DNA of 64,000 nt from Sphingomonas colocasiae (GTDB taxonomy: Bacteria; Pseudomonadota; Alphaproteobacteria; Sphingomonadales; Sphingomonadaceae): the NCBI RefSeq assembly GCF_019880585.1, contig NZ_JAINVV010000008.1:434001-498000 (forward strand), given 5' to 3'. A model generated the notes under the pieces. The model searched no databases. It was not told the origin of the DNA and was given only the letters and a program-made list of their open reading frames with translations. Positions 8,772 to 17,903 of the stretch are shown here, in pieces; positions within the stretch are counted from its first letter, which is position 1; each line of letters opens with the position of its first letter. The translations under genes and the position numbers were made by a program.

Positions 8772-9713
8772 ATGAATTTGTCTCATATAACTTTGGCTCA
8801 GCTCCGCGCACTGGTGACGCTTGAGGAGACGCAGAGCTTTACGGTTGCGGCGCAACGGCTTGGCCGCACCCAATCCGCGATCAGCCACGCGGTGAGGCAG
8901 ATCGAGGAGGTGTTCGGCGAGGTTCTTTTCGATCGGCTGAAGGAGGGGACGGTCCCGAATTCGACCGGCAAGCTCGCCATCGCGGAAGCCCGGCTGGCAT
9001 TTGCCCATCTCGAACGCCTGGAGTTCGCGATACGCGGGGAAAGCGCGCTCGAGACCGGTCGCCTGAGGCTCGCCTGCTTTCCCAGCGCGACGCGCTGGAT
9101 CCTGCCCGAGGTCATCGGCGCATATTCGCAGCGCCACCCCGGCATCGAACTGGAGATTTTCGAGCGGGCCGACGACGCATGCGTGACGGCGGTCCGCGAG
9201 CGGCGGGTCGATCTCGGGATGATCAATGCGCCCTATGGCGATCTGATGACCATCCCCCTGTTCGACGATGAGCTTTGCCTTGTCGCCACGCATGCCTCCC
9301 TGCCGGACAACCACGAAGCGGGGCTGCGATCATTCGCCGACATTCCATTCATCTACCCTCGCGGCGCGTGCGAGCCGTTGATCGATGCGGCGTTTCAGGC
9401 GGCGGGCTTCACCCCATCGATCGCCGCCTCCATGACGACGAACGGGCCCACCCTGATTCTGTCGCTGCTGCGCGCGCGACGCAGCTTCACGATCCTGCCG
9501 GCGCTGGCGCTCCACGACCAATCGAACAGCGATCTCTACATCGATCCGATACGGCCGCGCCTCTTGCGCCGCGTGGCGCTCGCCGCCGGATCCGAACATA
9601 CGCTTCCTCCCGCCGCGCGCGCGTTCGTGGACCTGCTGCGCGACCATCAGCTTCAGGCGGGCGGACCCATGACCTTCACGACGCCCACCGTTGCCGGGGC
9701 AGGCGGGATCTGA
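8772..9713 (+). CDS. LysR-family transcriptional regulator
   Basis: A 313-residue regulator. The N-terminal winged helix-turn-helix reads LAQLRALVTLEETQSFTVAAQRLGRTQSAISHAVRQIE, in two blocks. The co-inducer domain follows from about residue 90 (GRLRLACFPSATRWILP). It ends one base before the deacylase start, so both are probably co-transcribed. LysR proteins usually control the divergent gene, here the TBDR, and neighbouring catabolic genes in response to a pathway compound. The effector is unknown. Confidence 0.9.
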   Translation: MNLSHITLAQLRALVTLEETQSFTVAAQRLGRTQSAISHAVRQIEEVFGEVLFDRLKEGTVPNSTGKLAIAEARLAFAHLERLEFAIRGESALETGRLRLACFPSATRWILPEVIGAYSQRHPGIELEIFERADDACVTAVRERRVDLGMINAPYGDLMTIPLFDDELCLVATHASLPDNHEAGLRSFADIPFIYPRGACEPLIDAAFQAAGFTPSIAASMTTNGPTLILSLLRARRSFTILPALALHDQSNSDLYIDPIRPRLLRRVALAAGSEHTLPPAARAFVDLLRDHQLQAGGPMTFTTPTVAGAGGI

Positions 9714-9714
9714 G

Positions 9715-10668
9715 ATGACGGATGAAATCCAAGCCGGCGTGACGCGCTCCACGCTCGAACCCCAGGCCCTTCGCAGGTTCGCCTATGCATGCCCGAGCAT
9801 CGAGATCCAGGGGGCGAACGCCGGCCCCCGGCTTTGCATCATGGCCGGCGTTCACATCAACGAAGCGTCAAGCATCGTCGCCGCGATGCAACTGCCCGAT
9901 CTGATCGATCCGCAGCGCCTGCGCGGCCGGGTCTCGATCATTCCGGCCGTCAGCACGCATCACCTCTACACCAAGGCGATGGTCACCCCGCCATCGAGCG
10001 GCGTCGACCTGCACTGGTCATATCCGGGGGCGCCGGACGGCGAATTCAACGATGCGCTCGCGCACTGGCTGGTGAGCGACTGGGCGCAGGACGCCGAGGT
10101 GTTTCTGGACTTGCATGGGGGCGATCTCGACGAGCGGATGGCGCGCTATGTCGTCACCCAAAGGACTGGCGACGAGGCCTTCGACACATCCGTCTCACAC
10201 CTGGCCGGATGTTTCGAGACGGATCTGAACGTCGCATTGGCCCCGCCCGAAAGCTGGTCGGCGGGACGGATCTGCACCGCGCTCGCGAGAAACCGACGCC
10301 ATGGCATAGTGGTCGAAGCCGGCGATCACGGACATCTCGATCCGGACAGCGTCGACTGGATCACCAACGGCGTGCTGAAGGTCCTGCGCCATCTGGACAT
10401 GCTTCCGGGCGACGTGGATCCGAGAACGGATCAAACGATTCTCGGGCGCTACGAATGGGTCGTCGCGCCCGTGGCGGGCGTCGTGCGGCTCGCGGTCGCT
10501 CCTGCCGAACGCGTGACGCAGGGCGATCGGATCGGGATCATGACGGATTTGTTCGGCCGGCCCGTCGCGGACGTGCGCGCGGCGGCGTCAGGCCATATCA
10601 TGATGCTCAAGACGCCGCTTTTCGCACAGGCCGGAGAATGGATCGGCGCGATCGCGAGCGAGGTGTGA
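9715..10668 (+). CDS. succinylglutamate desuccinylase/aspartoacylase-family deacylase
   Basis: A 317-residue zinc hydrolase of the AstE/AspA group (M14-like fold). The zinc motif GVHINE supplies His47 and Glu50, and DLHGGD supplies the third ligand. The family removes acyl groups from N-acyl amino acids (succinylglutamate, acetylaspartate, acetyl-diaminobutyrate). ATG 9715 follows the LysR stop by one base and has a GGCGGGA site upstream. With the convergent dehydratase and racemase genes it suggests use of an N-acyl amino acid. A DoeB/EutE role in ectoine breakdown is possible, but the other ectoine genes are absent. Confidence 0.75.
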   Translation: MTDEIQAGVTRSTLEPQALRRFAYACPSIEIQGANAGPRLCIMAGVHINEASSIVAAMQLPDLIDPQRLRGRVSIIPAVSTHHLYTKAMVTPPSSGVDLHWSYPGAPDGEFNDALAHWLVSDWAQDAEVFLDLHGGDLDERMARYVVTQRTGDEAFDTSVSHLAGCFETDLNVALAPPESWSAGRICTALARNRRHGIVVEAGDHGHLDPDSVDWITNGVLKVLRHLDMLPGDVDPRTDQTILGRYEWVVAPVAGVVRLAVAPAERVTQGDRIGIMTDLFGRPVADVRAAASGHIMMLKTPLFAQAGEWIGAIASEV

Positions 10669-10675
10669 GCGTATG

Positions 10676-10711
10676 CCAGGGTGCAGGGATGCTGACGCAT
10701 CTGCACCCTGG
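10676..10711. terminator. hairpin between convergent genes (1)
   Basis: CCAGGGTGCAG and CTGCACCCTGG form a perfect 11-base-pair stem eight bases after the deacylase stop. The loop can extend the pairing (GATG/CATC). No T-run follows. Confidence 0.55.
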
Positions 10712-10737
10712 AACGCTCAAGCGCCGCGCGGGCTTGA

Positions 10738-10772
10738 CCGGGATGCGATGTGTCGAACTCAACGCATCCCGG
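10738..10772. terminator. hairpin between convergent genes (2)
   Basis: CCGGGATGCG and CGCATCCCGG form a perfect 10-base-pair stem with a 15-base loop, ten bases beyond the stop of the dehydratase gene on the opposite strand. It probably ends transcription from that side. Confidence 0.5.
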
Positions 10773-10781
10773 TATTGCCGA

Positions 10782-11774
10782 TCACGCGAACACTTGCTGG
10801 GCGCGTTTCACCCAGCGCTCGACACGGGCGATCACCGGGCTGAACAGGCCGGAGTCGAGATTGCCGCCGCTCAGGACGATCGCGACCCGTTTGCCGCGCA
10901 GGCGATCGCGATCCTTGAACACCGCCGCGAGCGCGGCGGCCCCGGCGCCTTCGACGAGATTATGCGTCGCGGCCAGATACAGGGCGCAGGCATCGAGTAT
11001 CTCATCATCGGTCACGCGAACGACGCGCTCGGCGCGCCTGACGAGCAGATCGACGACCCCTTCATCGGGCGTCCGGCAAGCAAGGCCATCGGCGACGGTT
11101 TCGGCCGTGTCGGTGGACACGCGCCCGCCTTGCTCGAAGGACAATGCATAGGCCGGGGCGCCATCGGCGACCACGCCGATCACCTCAGTCGTCAAGCCCA
11201 GCAGATCCCGCACCAGCAATGTGGCGCTGATGCCGGAGCCCATGCCGATCGGGACATAGACGACATCCACGTCGGAGATCGCGCTGAACATTTCCAGCGG
11301 ATAGGTGGCAATGCCGCGCAGCAATTGCGGGGTGAACGAGCGGATCATGTGAACGCCCGTCGATTGCTCCAGCGAGATCGCATGCTCGCGCGCCTGCTGA
11401 TAGTCCTGCCCCTTCACGACGACGCGGGCGCCCCAGGCGGCCATGGCCACATTCTTGTCGGGAGAATTGCCTTCGGGAACGATGATGGTCGACGAGCGCC
11501 CATATTTGCCCGCCGCCCGCGCCACGCTTTGCCCGTGATTGCCGCGCGTGGGCGCGATGACGCCGATGCCGTCCGCAGAATTCCTGACGAACCAATCCAT
11601 ATAGGCGAGGCCGCCGCGCAGCTTGAAGCAGCCGATCGGGCTGTGATTCTCATGCTTCACCCAAAGCTCGCAGCCGCAAATCGCCTCGAGGATCGGCCAG
11701 CGATATTGGGGCGTCGCCGGCATGTCGGCATAGACGATGGCGCTGGCGTCGCGAATGTCGTCAAGGCCGATCAC
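10782..11774 (-). CDS. threonine dehydratase-like PLP enzyme
   Basis: A 330-residue fold-type II PLP enzyme. The PLP lysine is Lys51 in GCFKLRGG, RGNHGQ matches the substrate loop, and VPIGMGSG and VLSGGN bind the cofactor phosphate and ring. Members deaminate threonine, serine or 3-hydroxyaspartate to 2-oxo acids; EutB of hydroxyectoine breakdown is also in this group. No ACT regulatory domain is present, which suggests a catabolic role. GTG 11774 overlaps the racemase stop (GTGA), so the two are translationally coupled. Pairing with an Asp-racemase-like enzyme makes a hydroxyaspartate-type substrate attractive but unproven. Confidence 0.75.
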   Translation of the reverse strand: MIGLDDIRDASAIVYADMPATPQYRWPILEAICGCELWVKHENHSPIGCFKLRGGLAYMDWFVRNSADGIGVIAPTRGNHGQSVARAAGKYGRSSTIIVPEGNSPDKNVAMAAWGARVVVKGQDYQQAREHAISLEQSTGVHMIRSFTPQLLRGIATYPLEMFSAISDVDVVYVPIGMGSGISATLLVRDLLGLTTEVIGVVADGAPAYALSFEQGGRVSTDTAETVADGLACRTPDEGVVDLLVRRAERVVRVTDDEILDACALYLAATHNLVEGAGAAALAAVFKDRDRLRGKRVAIVLSGGNLDSGLFSPVIARVERWVKRAQQVFA

Positions 11775-12460
11775 AGCGCGGCCTCCACCGCGGCGACCGC
11801 GTGCAGGCTGGTCGTATCGAACAGCGGGACGGGCGACATGTCTTCCCTGATCAGCAGGCCCAGTTCGGTGCAGCCAAGGATCACGCCCTCCGCCCCGTCG
11901 GCCACCAGTGACGTCACCAGATCCCGCGCATAGGTGACAGCCGCATCGGAGACGACGCCCCGGCAGAGTTCTTCGTAGATTATCGCGTGAAGCCTGCCCT
12001 GGTCCTCTTCGCCGGGAACCAGCACGTCGATGCCATGGCGATCGGAAAGGCGGGACCGATAGAAGGGCTCGGCCATGGTGAAGGCGGTTCCAAGCAGGGC
12101 GACACGCCGGATGCCTTGACGCACGACCTCGGCGGCGGTCGCGTCGGCGATGTGCAGGACGGGCGGCGCCACGCCTTGCGAGATTTCGTCGAAGACGATG
12201 TGCATCGTGTTCGTGCAGATCAGGATGAGATCGGCGCCCGCGCCTTCCAGCGCCAATGCCGCGGCGTTGAGCTGACGGCCGGCCTCCTCCCATCGGCCGG
12301 ATCGCTGCAACGGCTCGATCTCGGCGAAGTTCACGGAGCAGATCAGGAGTTTCGCCGAGTTGAGACCGCCCAGCCGTCGTCTCGTCTCCTCATTGATGAA
12401 CTTGTAATAAAGAGCGGTGGACTCCCAGCTCATCCCACCGATCAATCCTATTGTCTTCAT
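11771..12460 (-). CDS. aspartate/glutamate racemase family protein
   Basis: A 229-residue protein with both catalytic cysteines of the family: Cys82 in LICTNTMH and Cys197 in ILGCTELGLL. It interconverts L and D forms of aspartate, glutamate or a related acid without a cofactor. ATG 12460 follows GAGGA by five bases; the ATG two codons upstream is too close to that site. It is the first gene of a two-gene unit with the dehydratase, suggesting that it makes the stereoisomer the dehydratase accepts. Confidence 0.85.
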   Translation of the reverse strand: MKTIGLIGGMSWESTALYYKFINEETRRRLGGLNSAKLLICSVNFAEIEPLQRSGRWEEAGRQLNAAALALEGAGADLILICTNTMHIVFDEISQGVAPPVLHIADATAAEVVRQGIRRVALLGTAFTMAEPFYRSRLSDRHGIDVLVPGEEDQGRLHAIIYEELCRGVVSDAAVTYARDLVTSLVADGAEGVILGCTELGLLIREDMSPVPLFDTTSLHAVAAVEAAL

Positions 12461-12598
12461 GATCATCCTCGAATTTTCCGGTTCGCGGCAAGTGTCGGAT
12501 CCATGGCGATCCGATGATCTCGAACAGGAGGCGTCACGCACGCGTTGATCAGAAACGGGCCCTTGCAGAACAGCCCCATGAGGTCGAATTAATAGCTT

Positions 12599-13963
12599 TC
12601 ATTGGCCGAATGAGGCGCTTTGCTCATTGGCATTCCCGCGCGACGCACGGCGCGATGCGATCCTGGTGGCTGCGAAATAGATGATATAGGTCGCCGCGAT
12701 CCCCATCCCGGCGACCGCGATCTCGAACGTATCGGCCTGAAGGATCAGCCAGCCCATCGCACCCATGCCCAGGAAAGCCGCGACCGGCAGCGCCCGAAAA
12801 CAGATGCTGCCCTCCACCGAGATGCCCCGGCGATGGAGCCGCCACGCCGCGGCGCAGGCGACGGCATACAGACAGGCATTGGCGAGCGCCGACAATGTCG
12901 CGAGTTTTTCGAACGTTCCCGACATCGCCAGCGCGAACGCGCACCCGCCATGCAGGATGATCGCGCGACGCGGCACATGATGTTCCGGATCGAGCGCCCC
13001 GAGGCTGCGCGGCAACAGGCCGTCGCGCGCGAAAGCGAACAGGATGCGGGGTCCGCCGAGCAGATTGCTGCCGACCCAGAACAGCATGGAGAGAATTGCC
13101 GCGACCAGAATGAATTGCCGCAGAAACGGGTGGATGGTGCCGACCGCATCGGCCAGGGGCGCCGCCGATTCAGGAAGCGCGGGGCCCAGCAACCCTTGGG
13201 CGACGATCTGCAGCGATATGTAGAGAAGGAGGACGGATCCCATGGCCAGCATCAACGCCTTTGGGATGGAGCGTTGCGGATTGGCCACCTCTCCGCTCGC
13301 CGAAAGGGGTGTTTCCATGCCGCTGAACGCGAAGAGCGCCAGGATGACCGCGCCGCCGAAGTCGGAACCGCCCGAACCCGAGGGCGCGAACAGCAGATCC
13401 GGATCGACATAGGCGGTGCCGACCACCACGACCACGAGAAGCGCCGAAATCTTTATGATCGTCGCAGCGACGATGAACCGCCCGGCGGCTGCCACGCCCT
13501 GGATATTCAACAAGGCCAGTCCGATGATCACCGCACCGATGATCGCGGGGCGCACGGCCGGGCCGGCGGCGGCCGGGATCATGGCGAGCACGCTTTCCGA
13601 GAGAGCTGCGGCGATACTGCCACAGGCCAGCACCGACGCGACCCAGATACCGTAAAAGCCCGCGACGAAGCCTGTCGACGGGCCGAAGGCGACATCGACG
13701 AAACCGGCGATGCCCCCGGACGTGGGCACGCGGCTTCCAGCCTCTGCGCAGCAGATCACCACCGCTCCCATGGCCAGCGCGCACGCCAGATACGCGACCG
13801 GCGCCAGATTGCCCGTGGCGAACGCCATCGCCGCCGGCGCCTTGAAAATGCCGGCACCGACGACGCAGTTCACGATGATGGCGGCGAACGCGAATGTGCC
13901 GATGCTGCGATCGAGGCCATGATCGCGCTGCACGACTTTCCCGACACCGCCCTGACCGTTCAT
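12599..13963 (-). CDS. APC-superfamily amino-acid permease
   Basis: A 454-residue membrane protein with about 12 helices. The first helix carries the APC signature (NCVVGAGIFKAPAAMA), and AFSGMETPLSASGEV is the conserved helix 6-7 region. It should import an amino acid by proton symport or exchange. It lies 138 bases upstream of the racemase gene on the same strand, so racemase, dehydratase and permease probably form one locus. An 11-base element upstream (14003-14013) is mirrored at the next gene's promoter. Confidence 0.85.
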   Translation of the reverse strand: MNGQGGVGKVVQRDHGLDRSIGTFAFAAIIVNCVVGAGIFKAPAAMAFATGNLAPVAYLACALAMGAVVICCAEAGSRVPTSGGIAGFVDVAFGPSTGFVAGFYGIWVASVLACGSIAAALSESVLAMIPAAAGPAVRPAIIGAVIIGLALLNIQGVAAAGRFIVAATIIKISALLVVVVVGTAYVDPDLLFAPSGSGGSDFGGAVILALFAFSGMETPLSASGEVANPQRSIPKALMLAMGSVLLLYISLQIVAQGLLGPALPESAAPLADAVGTIHPFLRQFILVAAILSMLFWVGSNLLGGPRILFAFARDGLLPRSLGALDPEHHVPRRAIILHGGCAFALAMSGTFEKLATLSALANACLYAVACAAAWRLHRRGISVEGSICFRALPVAAFLGMGAMGWLILQADTFEIAVAGMGIAATYIIYFAATRIASRRASRGNANEQSASFGQ

Positions 13964-14002
13964 ATCGCCGCCGCCCCTTTTGTGACCCGTTGTTTTCAGC
14001 GG

Positions 14003-14208
14003 AATATTCGGCCGTACGCCTGCGCTCGACCAAAGGCTTTCCAGAGAAAAAGCGCCATCTATGGTGACGGCATTTCACGGCGGGAGGCACCGAGTCACGC
14101 GAACTCTCGTCATGACGATATGAAATTTATCAATGCGGTTGCGGCTTCTTGGCGGATTCCTTCATACGCTGTTCCTTGCCGAACACCGGCTTCTCTTGGC
14201 CGAATATT
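14003..14208. repeat. inverted 11-base element shared by divergent promoters
   Basis: AATATTCGGCC at 14003-14013 recurs in inverted orientation as GGCCGAATATT at 14198-14208. The first copy is 40 bases upstream of the permease start, the second just upstream of the amidohydrolase start, overlapping its likely core promoter or leader. This is consistent with one regulator acting on both genes. Confidence 0.45.
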
Positions 14209-14223
14209 TCAGGGTGGACTGAT

Positions 14224-16299
14224 ATGAAGGATCGCACGAAGCTTTTGTGGCTGCCCGCAACGGCCTGGATGCTGATGCAGGCGGGAATGGCGCACGCCCA
14301 TGACGCCGCGCCCCCGGTGGTCGCCGGTAACGCCGAGACGCTCGCCACTCCGCCGAAGACGGCGAAAGTCTGGGGTATCACCTCGGCGAGCGGACGCCAT
14401 GGGACGATGTCGCGCTGGACCACGGAGGACGGCACCCAATGGTCCCGCAAGAGCTTCCTGGTGCGCGGCCTGAAGACCGAGATGGAGCAGCAGACGCGGT
14501 TCGCCGCCGACGGATCGATCCGCATGCTGCGGATCCGGGGGACGACCCCCTATGGCACCGCCGACGAAGACTTCACCGTCTCGGCGACGGGTTATTCGTT
14601 CAAGACCGCCGTCGACCACGGATCCGGAAAAGCGGAAAGCAATCTTCACTATCATCCGCTGAACGAGACGATCGACAGCTATGTCGCATTGACCGATGCC
14701 CTGATGAAGGCGCCGGGAAACCGGCTGCGGATCGTGCCGTCGGGTGAGGCCAGACTGTCCCGGCTGACGGCGCTTCAGGTCTCCCGGGGCGGCGAGACCA
14801 GGCAATTGACGGCCCATGCCGTTGACGGCCTTGGCGTGTCGCCGCTCGTCATATGGACGGAGGGCGAGAGCTTTTTCGGAACGATCGGCCTGTACCAGAT
14901 ATTGCCGGACGGCTGGGAGGGGGTTGGCCAGCAGCTCGGCATCGCGCAGGCCGAAGCGCTCGCGTCGCGGAACGCGACACTGGTCGATCGCCTCGCCCCC
15001 CGCGCGGACCAGCCGCTCGCCTTCACCAATGTGCGCATTTTCGATGCCGATGACGGGGTGTTTCGCGACGGCATGACCGTGACGGTCGAGAAGGGCAAGA
15101 TCGTCCGCGTCGGCCCGGCGAAGGAGATTGCGCCCCCAGGCGCCGCTCTGGTGATCGACGGCCGCGGCAAGACGCTGATGCCGGGCCTGTGGGACGTCCA
15201 TCAGCACCTGTTCAACGACGAAGCCGGGCTGCTCCTCCTCTCCCAGGGCATCGTGAACGTGCGCGATGCCGGGAACCAGATCGACGAATTGCTGGAGCGC
15301 CGGCAACGCATCCGCGATGGCAAGCTGCTGGGGCCGCGCATCGTGGCGTCGATGCTGATCGACGGCAAGAATCCCCTTGCCGCGCAGGTCGGCAAGACCG
15401 TCGCGACCGTGGCGGAGGCCCAGGACGCGGTGAGATACGCCAAGGCGCGCGGGTTCGAAGGCATCAAGCTGTACGGCAGCCTGGACAAATCGCTCGTCAA
15501 GCCGATGGTGGAGGAAGCCCATAAGCTGGGAATCCGGGTGCATGGCCATATTCCGCACGGCATGCGCCCGGGGGAAGCCGTCGCGGCCGGCTATGACGAG
15601 CTGAACCATATCAATTTCGTGATGATGGAGGCGATGCCCGACAGCGTCGTCGAGCGCTCGAACACGAATGCGCGCTTCTACGGCCCCGCGCGCTACGGCC
15701 CCGATGTGCGCTTCGACGCGCCGCCGATGAAGGCATTCCTCGATACGCTCAGCCAGCGGCAGATCGCCGTCGATCCGGACATCTCGCTCTACGAAACCAG
15801 CTTCGTGCCCGAACAGGGGGAACTGGCCATATCCTATGCGCCCTTCCGGCAGTCGATGCCGACGGCGATGCGGCGCACGCTCAGCAGCATCAGTTTCGCG
15901 CCGACCGCCGAGGTCGATCGCAAGACCATGCGCAAGGGCTATCAGAGCCTGTTCGCGCTGACGGCCGAACTGTTCCGCCGCAACATTCCCGTCATGGCGG
16001 GAACCGACGGCAACGGCCTGGAACTCGTGCGGGAGATCGAACTCTATCACGCCGCCGGCGTCTCGCCGGAACGCGCGATCCAGGCGGCCACGATCGTCCC
16101 CGCGAAAGCGTTCGGGCTCGGCGAAACGACAGGATCGATCAGGGTAGGCAAGGACGCCGATCTTTTCCTGATCTCGGGCGATCCCCGCGCCGATCTGGGA
16201 ACGCTCCGCAATGTGGAATATGTGTTGCGCGATGGCCGCCTCATGCGCGCGGACGCGCTTCGTCACGCCGCCGGTTTCAACGACGCCGGCCAGCACTGA
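14224..16299 (+). CDS. exported amidohydrolase with N-terminal extension domain
   Basis: A 691-residue protein. A signal peptide ends at AHA (about residue 25). Residues 30-280 form a beta-rich domain of unknown function, found in front of some secreted amidohydrolases. The amidohydrolase domain then starts with FTNVRIFDADDG. The first metal motif is WDVHQHLF (HxH), Lys in GIKLYGS may be the bridging lysine, HGHIPHG and ELNHINF give histidines, and AGTDGNG the aspartate. It probably hydrolyses an amide or peptide in the periplasm. ATG 14224 follows AGGGTGG. The next amidohydrolase starts 11 bases after its stop, so they form an operon. Confidence 0.8.
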   Translation: MKDRTKLLWLPATAWMLMQAGMAHAHDAAPPVVAGNAETLATPPKTAKVWGITSASGRHGTMSRWTTEDGTQWSRKSFLVRGLKTEMEQQTRFAADGSIRMLRIRGTTPYGTADEDFTVSATGYSFKTAVDHGSGKAESNLHYHPLNETIDSYVALTDALMKAPGNRLRIVPSGEARLSRLTALQVSRGGETRQLTAHAVDGLGVSPLVIWTEGESFFGTIGLYQILPDGWEGVGQQLGIAQAEALASRNATLVDRLAPRADQPLAFTNVRIFDADDGVFRDGMTVTVEKGKIVRVGPAKEIAPPGAALVIDGRGKTLMPGLWDVHQHLFNDEAGLLLLSQGIVNVRDAGNQIDELLERRQRIRDGKLLGPRIVASMLIDGKNPLAAQVGKTVATVAEAQDAVRYAKARGFEGIKLYGSLDKSLVKPMVEEAHKLGIRVHGHIPHGMRPGEAVAAGYDELNHINFVMMEAMPDSVVERSNTNARFYGPARYGPDVRFDAPPMKAFLDTLSQRQIAVDPDISLYETSFVPEQGELAISYAPFRQSMPTAMRRTLSSISFAPTAEVDRKTMRKGYQSLFALTAELFRRNIPVMAGTDGNGLELVREIELYHAAGVSPERAIQAATIVPAKAFGLGETTGSIRVGKDADLFLISGDPRADLGTLRNVEYVLRDGRLMRADALRHAAGFNDAGQH

Positions 16300-16310
16300 G
16301 CGAGAGGCCG

Positions 16311-17903
16311 ATGAAAACGAGCAGGATCATCGCGGCGTCGATTCTCGCCGCGATCTGGGTGCAGCCGGTTCTCGGCCAGGCGGGCCCCGGACGCATGGCT
16401 CCGGCTCCGCCGCGCGCGGGCGAGGGCGAAGGCCCTTATGAAAGGCTGGTGATCAGGGGGGCGACGCTGATCGACGGCAGCGGCGCGCCGCCACGCGGGC
16501 CGGTCGACATCGTCATCGCCGGGAACCGCATCACAAGCGTGGCCGGCGCGGCGCCCCCCGGATCCGCGATCGACAGCGGCGCCCAGGGCAGGATGCGAGA
16601 AATCGATGCGCGGGGCATGTATGTCATGCCCGGCTTCGTCGATACGCACGGCCATAACGGCGACGCTGTGAAGGCACCGGACCCGTCCTATGGATACAAG
16701 CTCTGGCTCGCGCACGGCGTGACGAGCGTCAGAGGCGTGCCATTCTATTTCGGCGGCGAAAATGCCTCGCTCGACGACAAGCGGCGCAGCGCCGGCAACC
16801 TGATCGTCGCCCCCCGGCTTTTCGCCTATGCCGCCTTCGGAGACATATGGGCCGACGGCGCCGTGGATACGCCGGACCGGGCGCGCGCATGGGTCAGATG
16901 GGCGGCCAGGCAAGGCTATGACGGCGTAAAATTCTACAATGAGGCACCGCCGGCCGTGATTGCGGCAGCCATCGACGAGGCCAGGAAACACGGCCTGGGA
17001 ACCGTCGCGCACCTTGGCCAGATCGGCAACGCCGAAGTCAATGCCAGCGTCGCCGGACGGATCGGCATAGGCACGATCACGCATTTCTATGGGCATTTCG
17101 AATCCTTGCTCAAGGAGACGAGCCTGCCCGATTATCCCGCCGACTATAATCTGTCCGACGAGCAGAGCCGGTTCAGCGAGGCCGCCAACCTGGCGCAGCA
17201 GATCGTGGAGCCGGAAAGCCCGCGATGGCAGGATTATCTCGCACGGCAGCGCGACCTGGGCGTGACGTTCGAGCCCACGCTGAACATTTATTCGGCGTCG
17301 CGGGACCTGATGAGAGCGCGCAACGCCGATTGGCACCGGCAATATACGCTTCCGTCGCTCTATCGGTTCTTCCAGCCGAGCCGGACGAACCACGGATCCT
17401 ATTGGCATAATTGGACGACGGCGCGCGAGATCGCATGGCGCCGCTTCTACACGCCCTATATGCGGCTCATGAACGACTATAAGAATGGCGGCGGGCGCAT
17501 CACGGTCGGATCCGATCCGGGATTCATCTACCAGACCTGGGGCTTCTCCTATATTCAGGAGTTCGAGATGCTCCAGGAGGCGGGTTTCACGCCGCTGGAG
17601 GTGATCAAGGCCGCCACCATCAACGGCGCGAAGACGATCTACGATCCCAAGGGCGCGGAACCACCCTTCGGCCTCGTCAGGCCCGGCATGCTCGCCGATC
17701 TCGTCATCGCACCGGAGAATCCGCTCGAAAACTTCAAGACGCTGCTGGGCACCGGGTTCGTCAGGCTCGATGCCCACGGCGAACAGGTCACGACCGGCGG
17801 CGTGCGCTGGACCGTGAAGGACGGCATCGTCTACGACGCGCGGGCGCTTCTGGCCGACGTGGCGAAGATGGTGGCGGAGGCCGCCGCCAGCCCGGATAGA
17901 TAA
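16311..17903 (+). CDS. exported amidohydrolase
   Basis: A 530-residue protein with a signal peptide ending near VLGQA. Motifs in order: GFVDTHGHNGD (HxH), GVKFYNEAPP (possible bridging Lys), TVAHLGQIG and TITHFYGHF (histidines), and TVGSDPGF (Asp). It shares the fold of the preceding gene but lacks the N-terminal extension. Start ATG 16311 follows GAGAGG. Both enzymes would act in the periplasm on the same ligand or on successive products. Its TAA is directly followed by the stop of the convergent esterase gene, with no intergenic base. Confidence 0.8.
   Translation: MKTSRIIAASILAAIWVQPVLGQAGPGRMAPAPPRAGEGEGPYERLVIRGATLIDGSGAPPRGPVDIVIAGNRITSVAGAAPPGSAIDSGAQGRMREIDARGMYVMPGFVDTHGHNGDAVKAPDPSYGYKLWLAHGVTSVRGVPFYFGGENASLDDKRRSAGNLIVAPRLFAYAAFGDIWADGAVDTPDRARAWVRWAARQGYDGVKFYNEAPPAVIAAAIDEARKHGLGTVAHLGQIGNAEVNASVAGRIGIGTITHFYGHFESLLKETSLPDYPADYNLSDEQSRFSEAANLAQQIVEPESPRWQDYLARQRDLGVTFEPTLNIYSASRDLMRARNADWHRQYTLPSLYRFFQPSRTNHGSYWHNWTTAREIAWRRFYTPYMRLMNDYKNGGGRITVGSDPGFIYQTWGFSYIQEFEMLQEAGFTPLEVIKAATINGAKTIYDPKGAEPPFGLVRPGMLADLVIAPENPLENFKTLLGTGFVRLDAHGEQVTTGGVRWTVKDGIVYDARALLADVAKMVAEAAASPDR

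Noticed and set aside
9715-12460. Ectoine-use (eut/doe) operon
   Set aside because: The deacylase, dehydratase and racemase families fit, but ectoine hydrolase, ornithine cyclodeaminase-like and ectoine transporter genes are missing.
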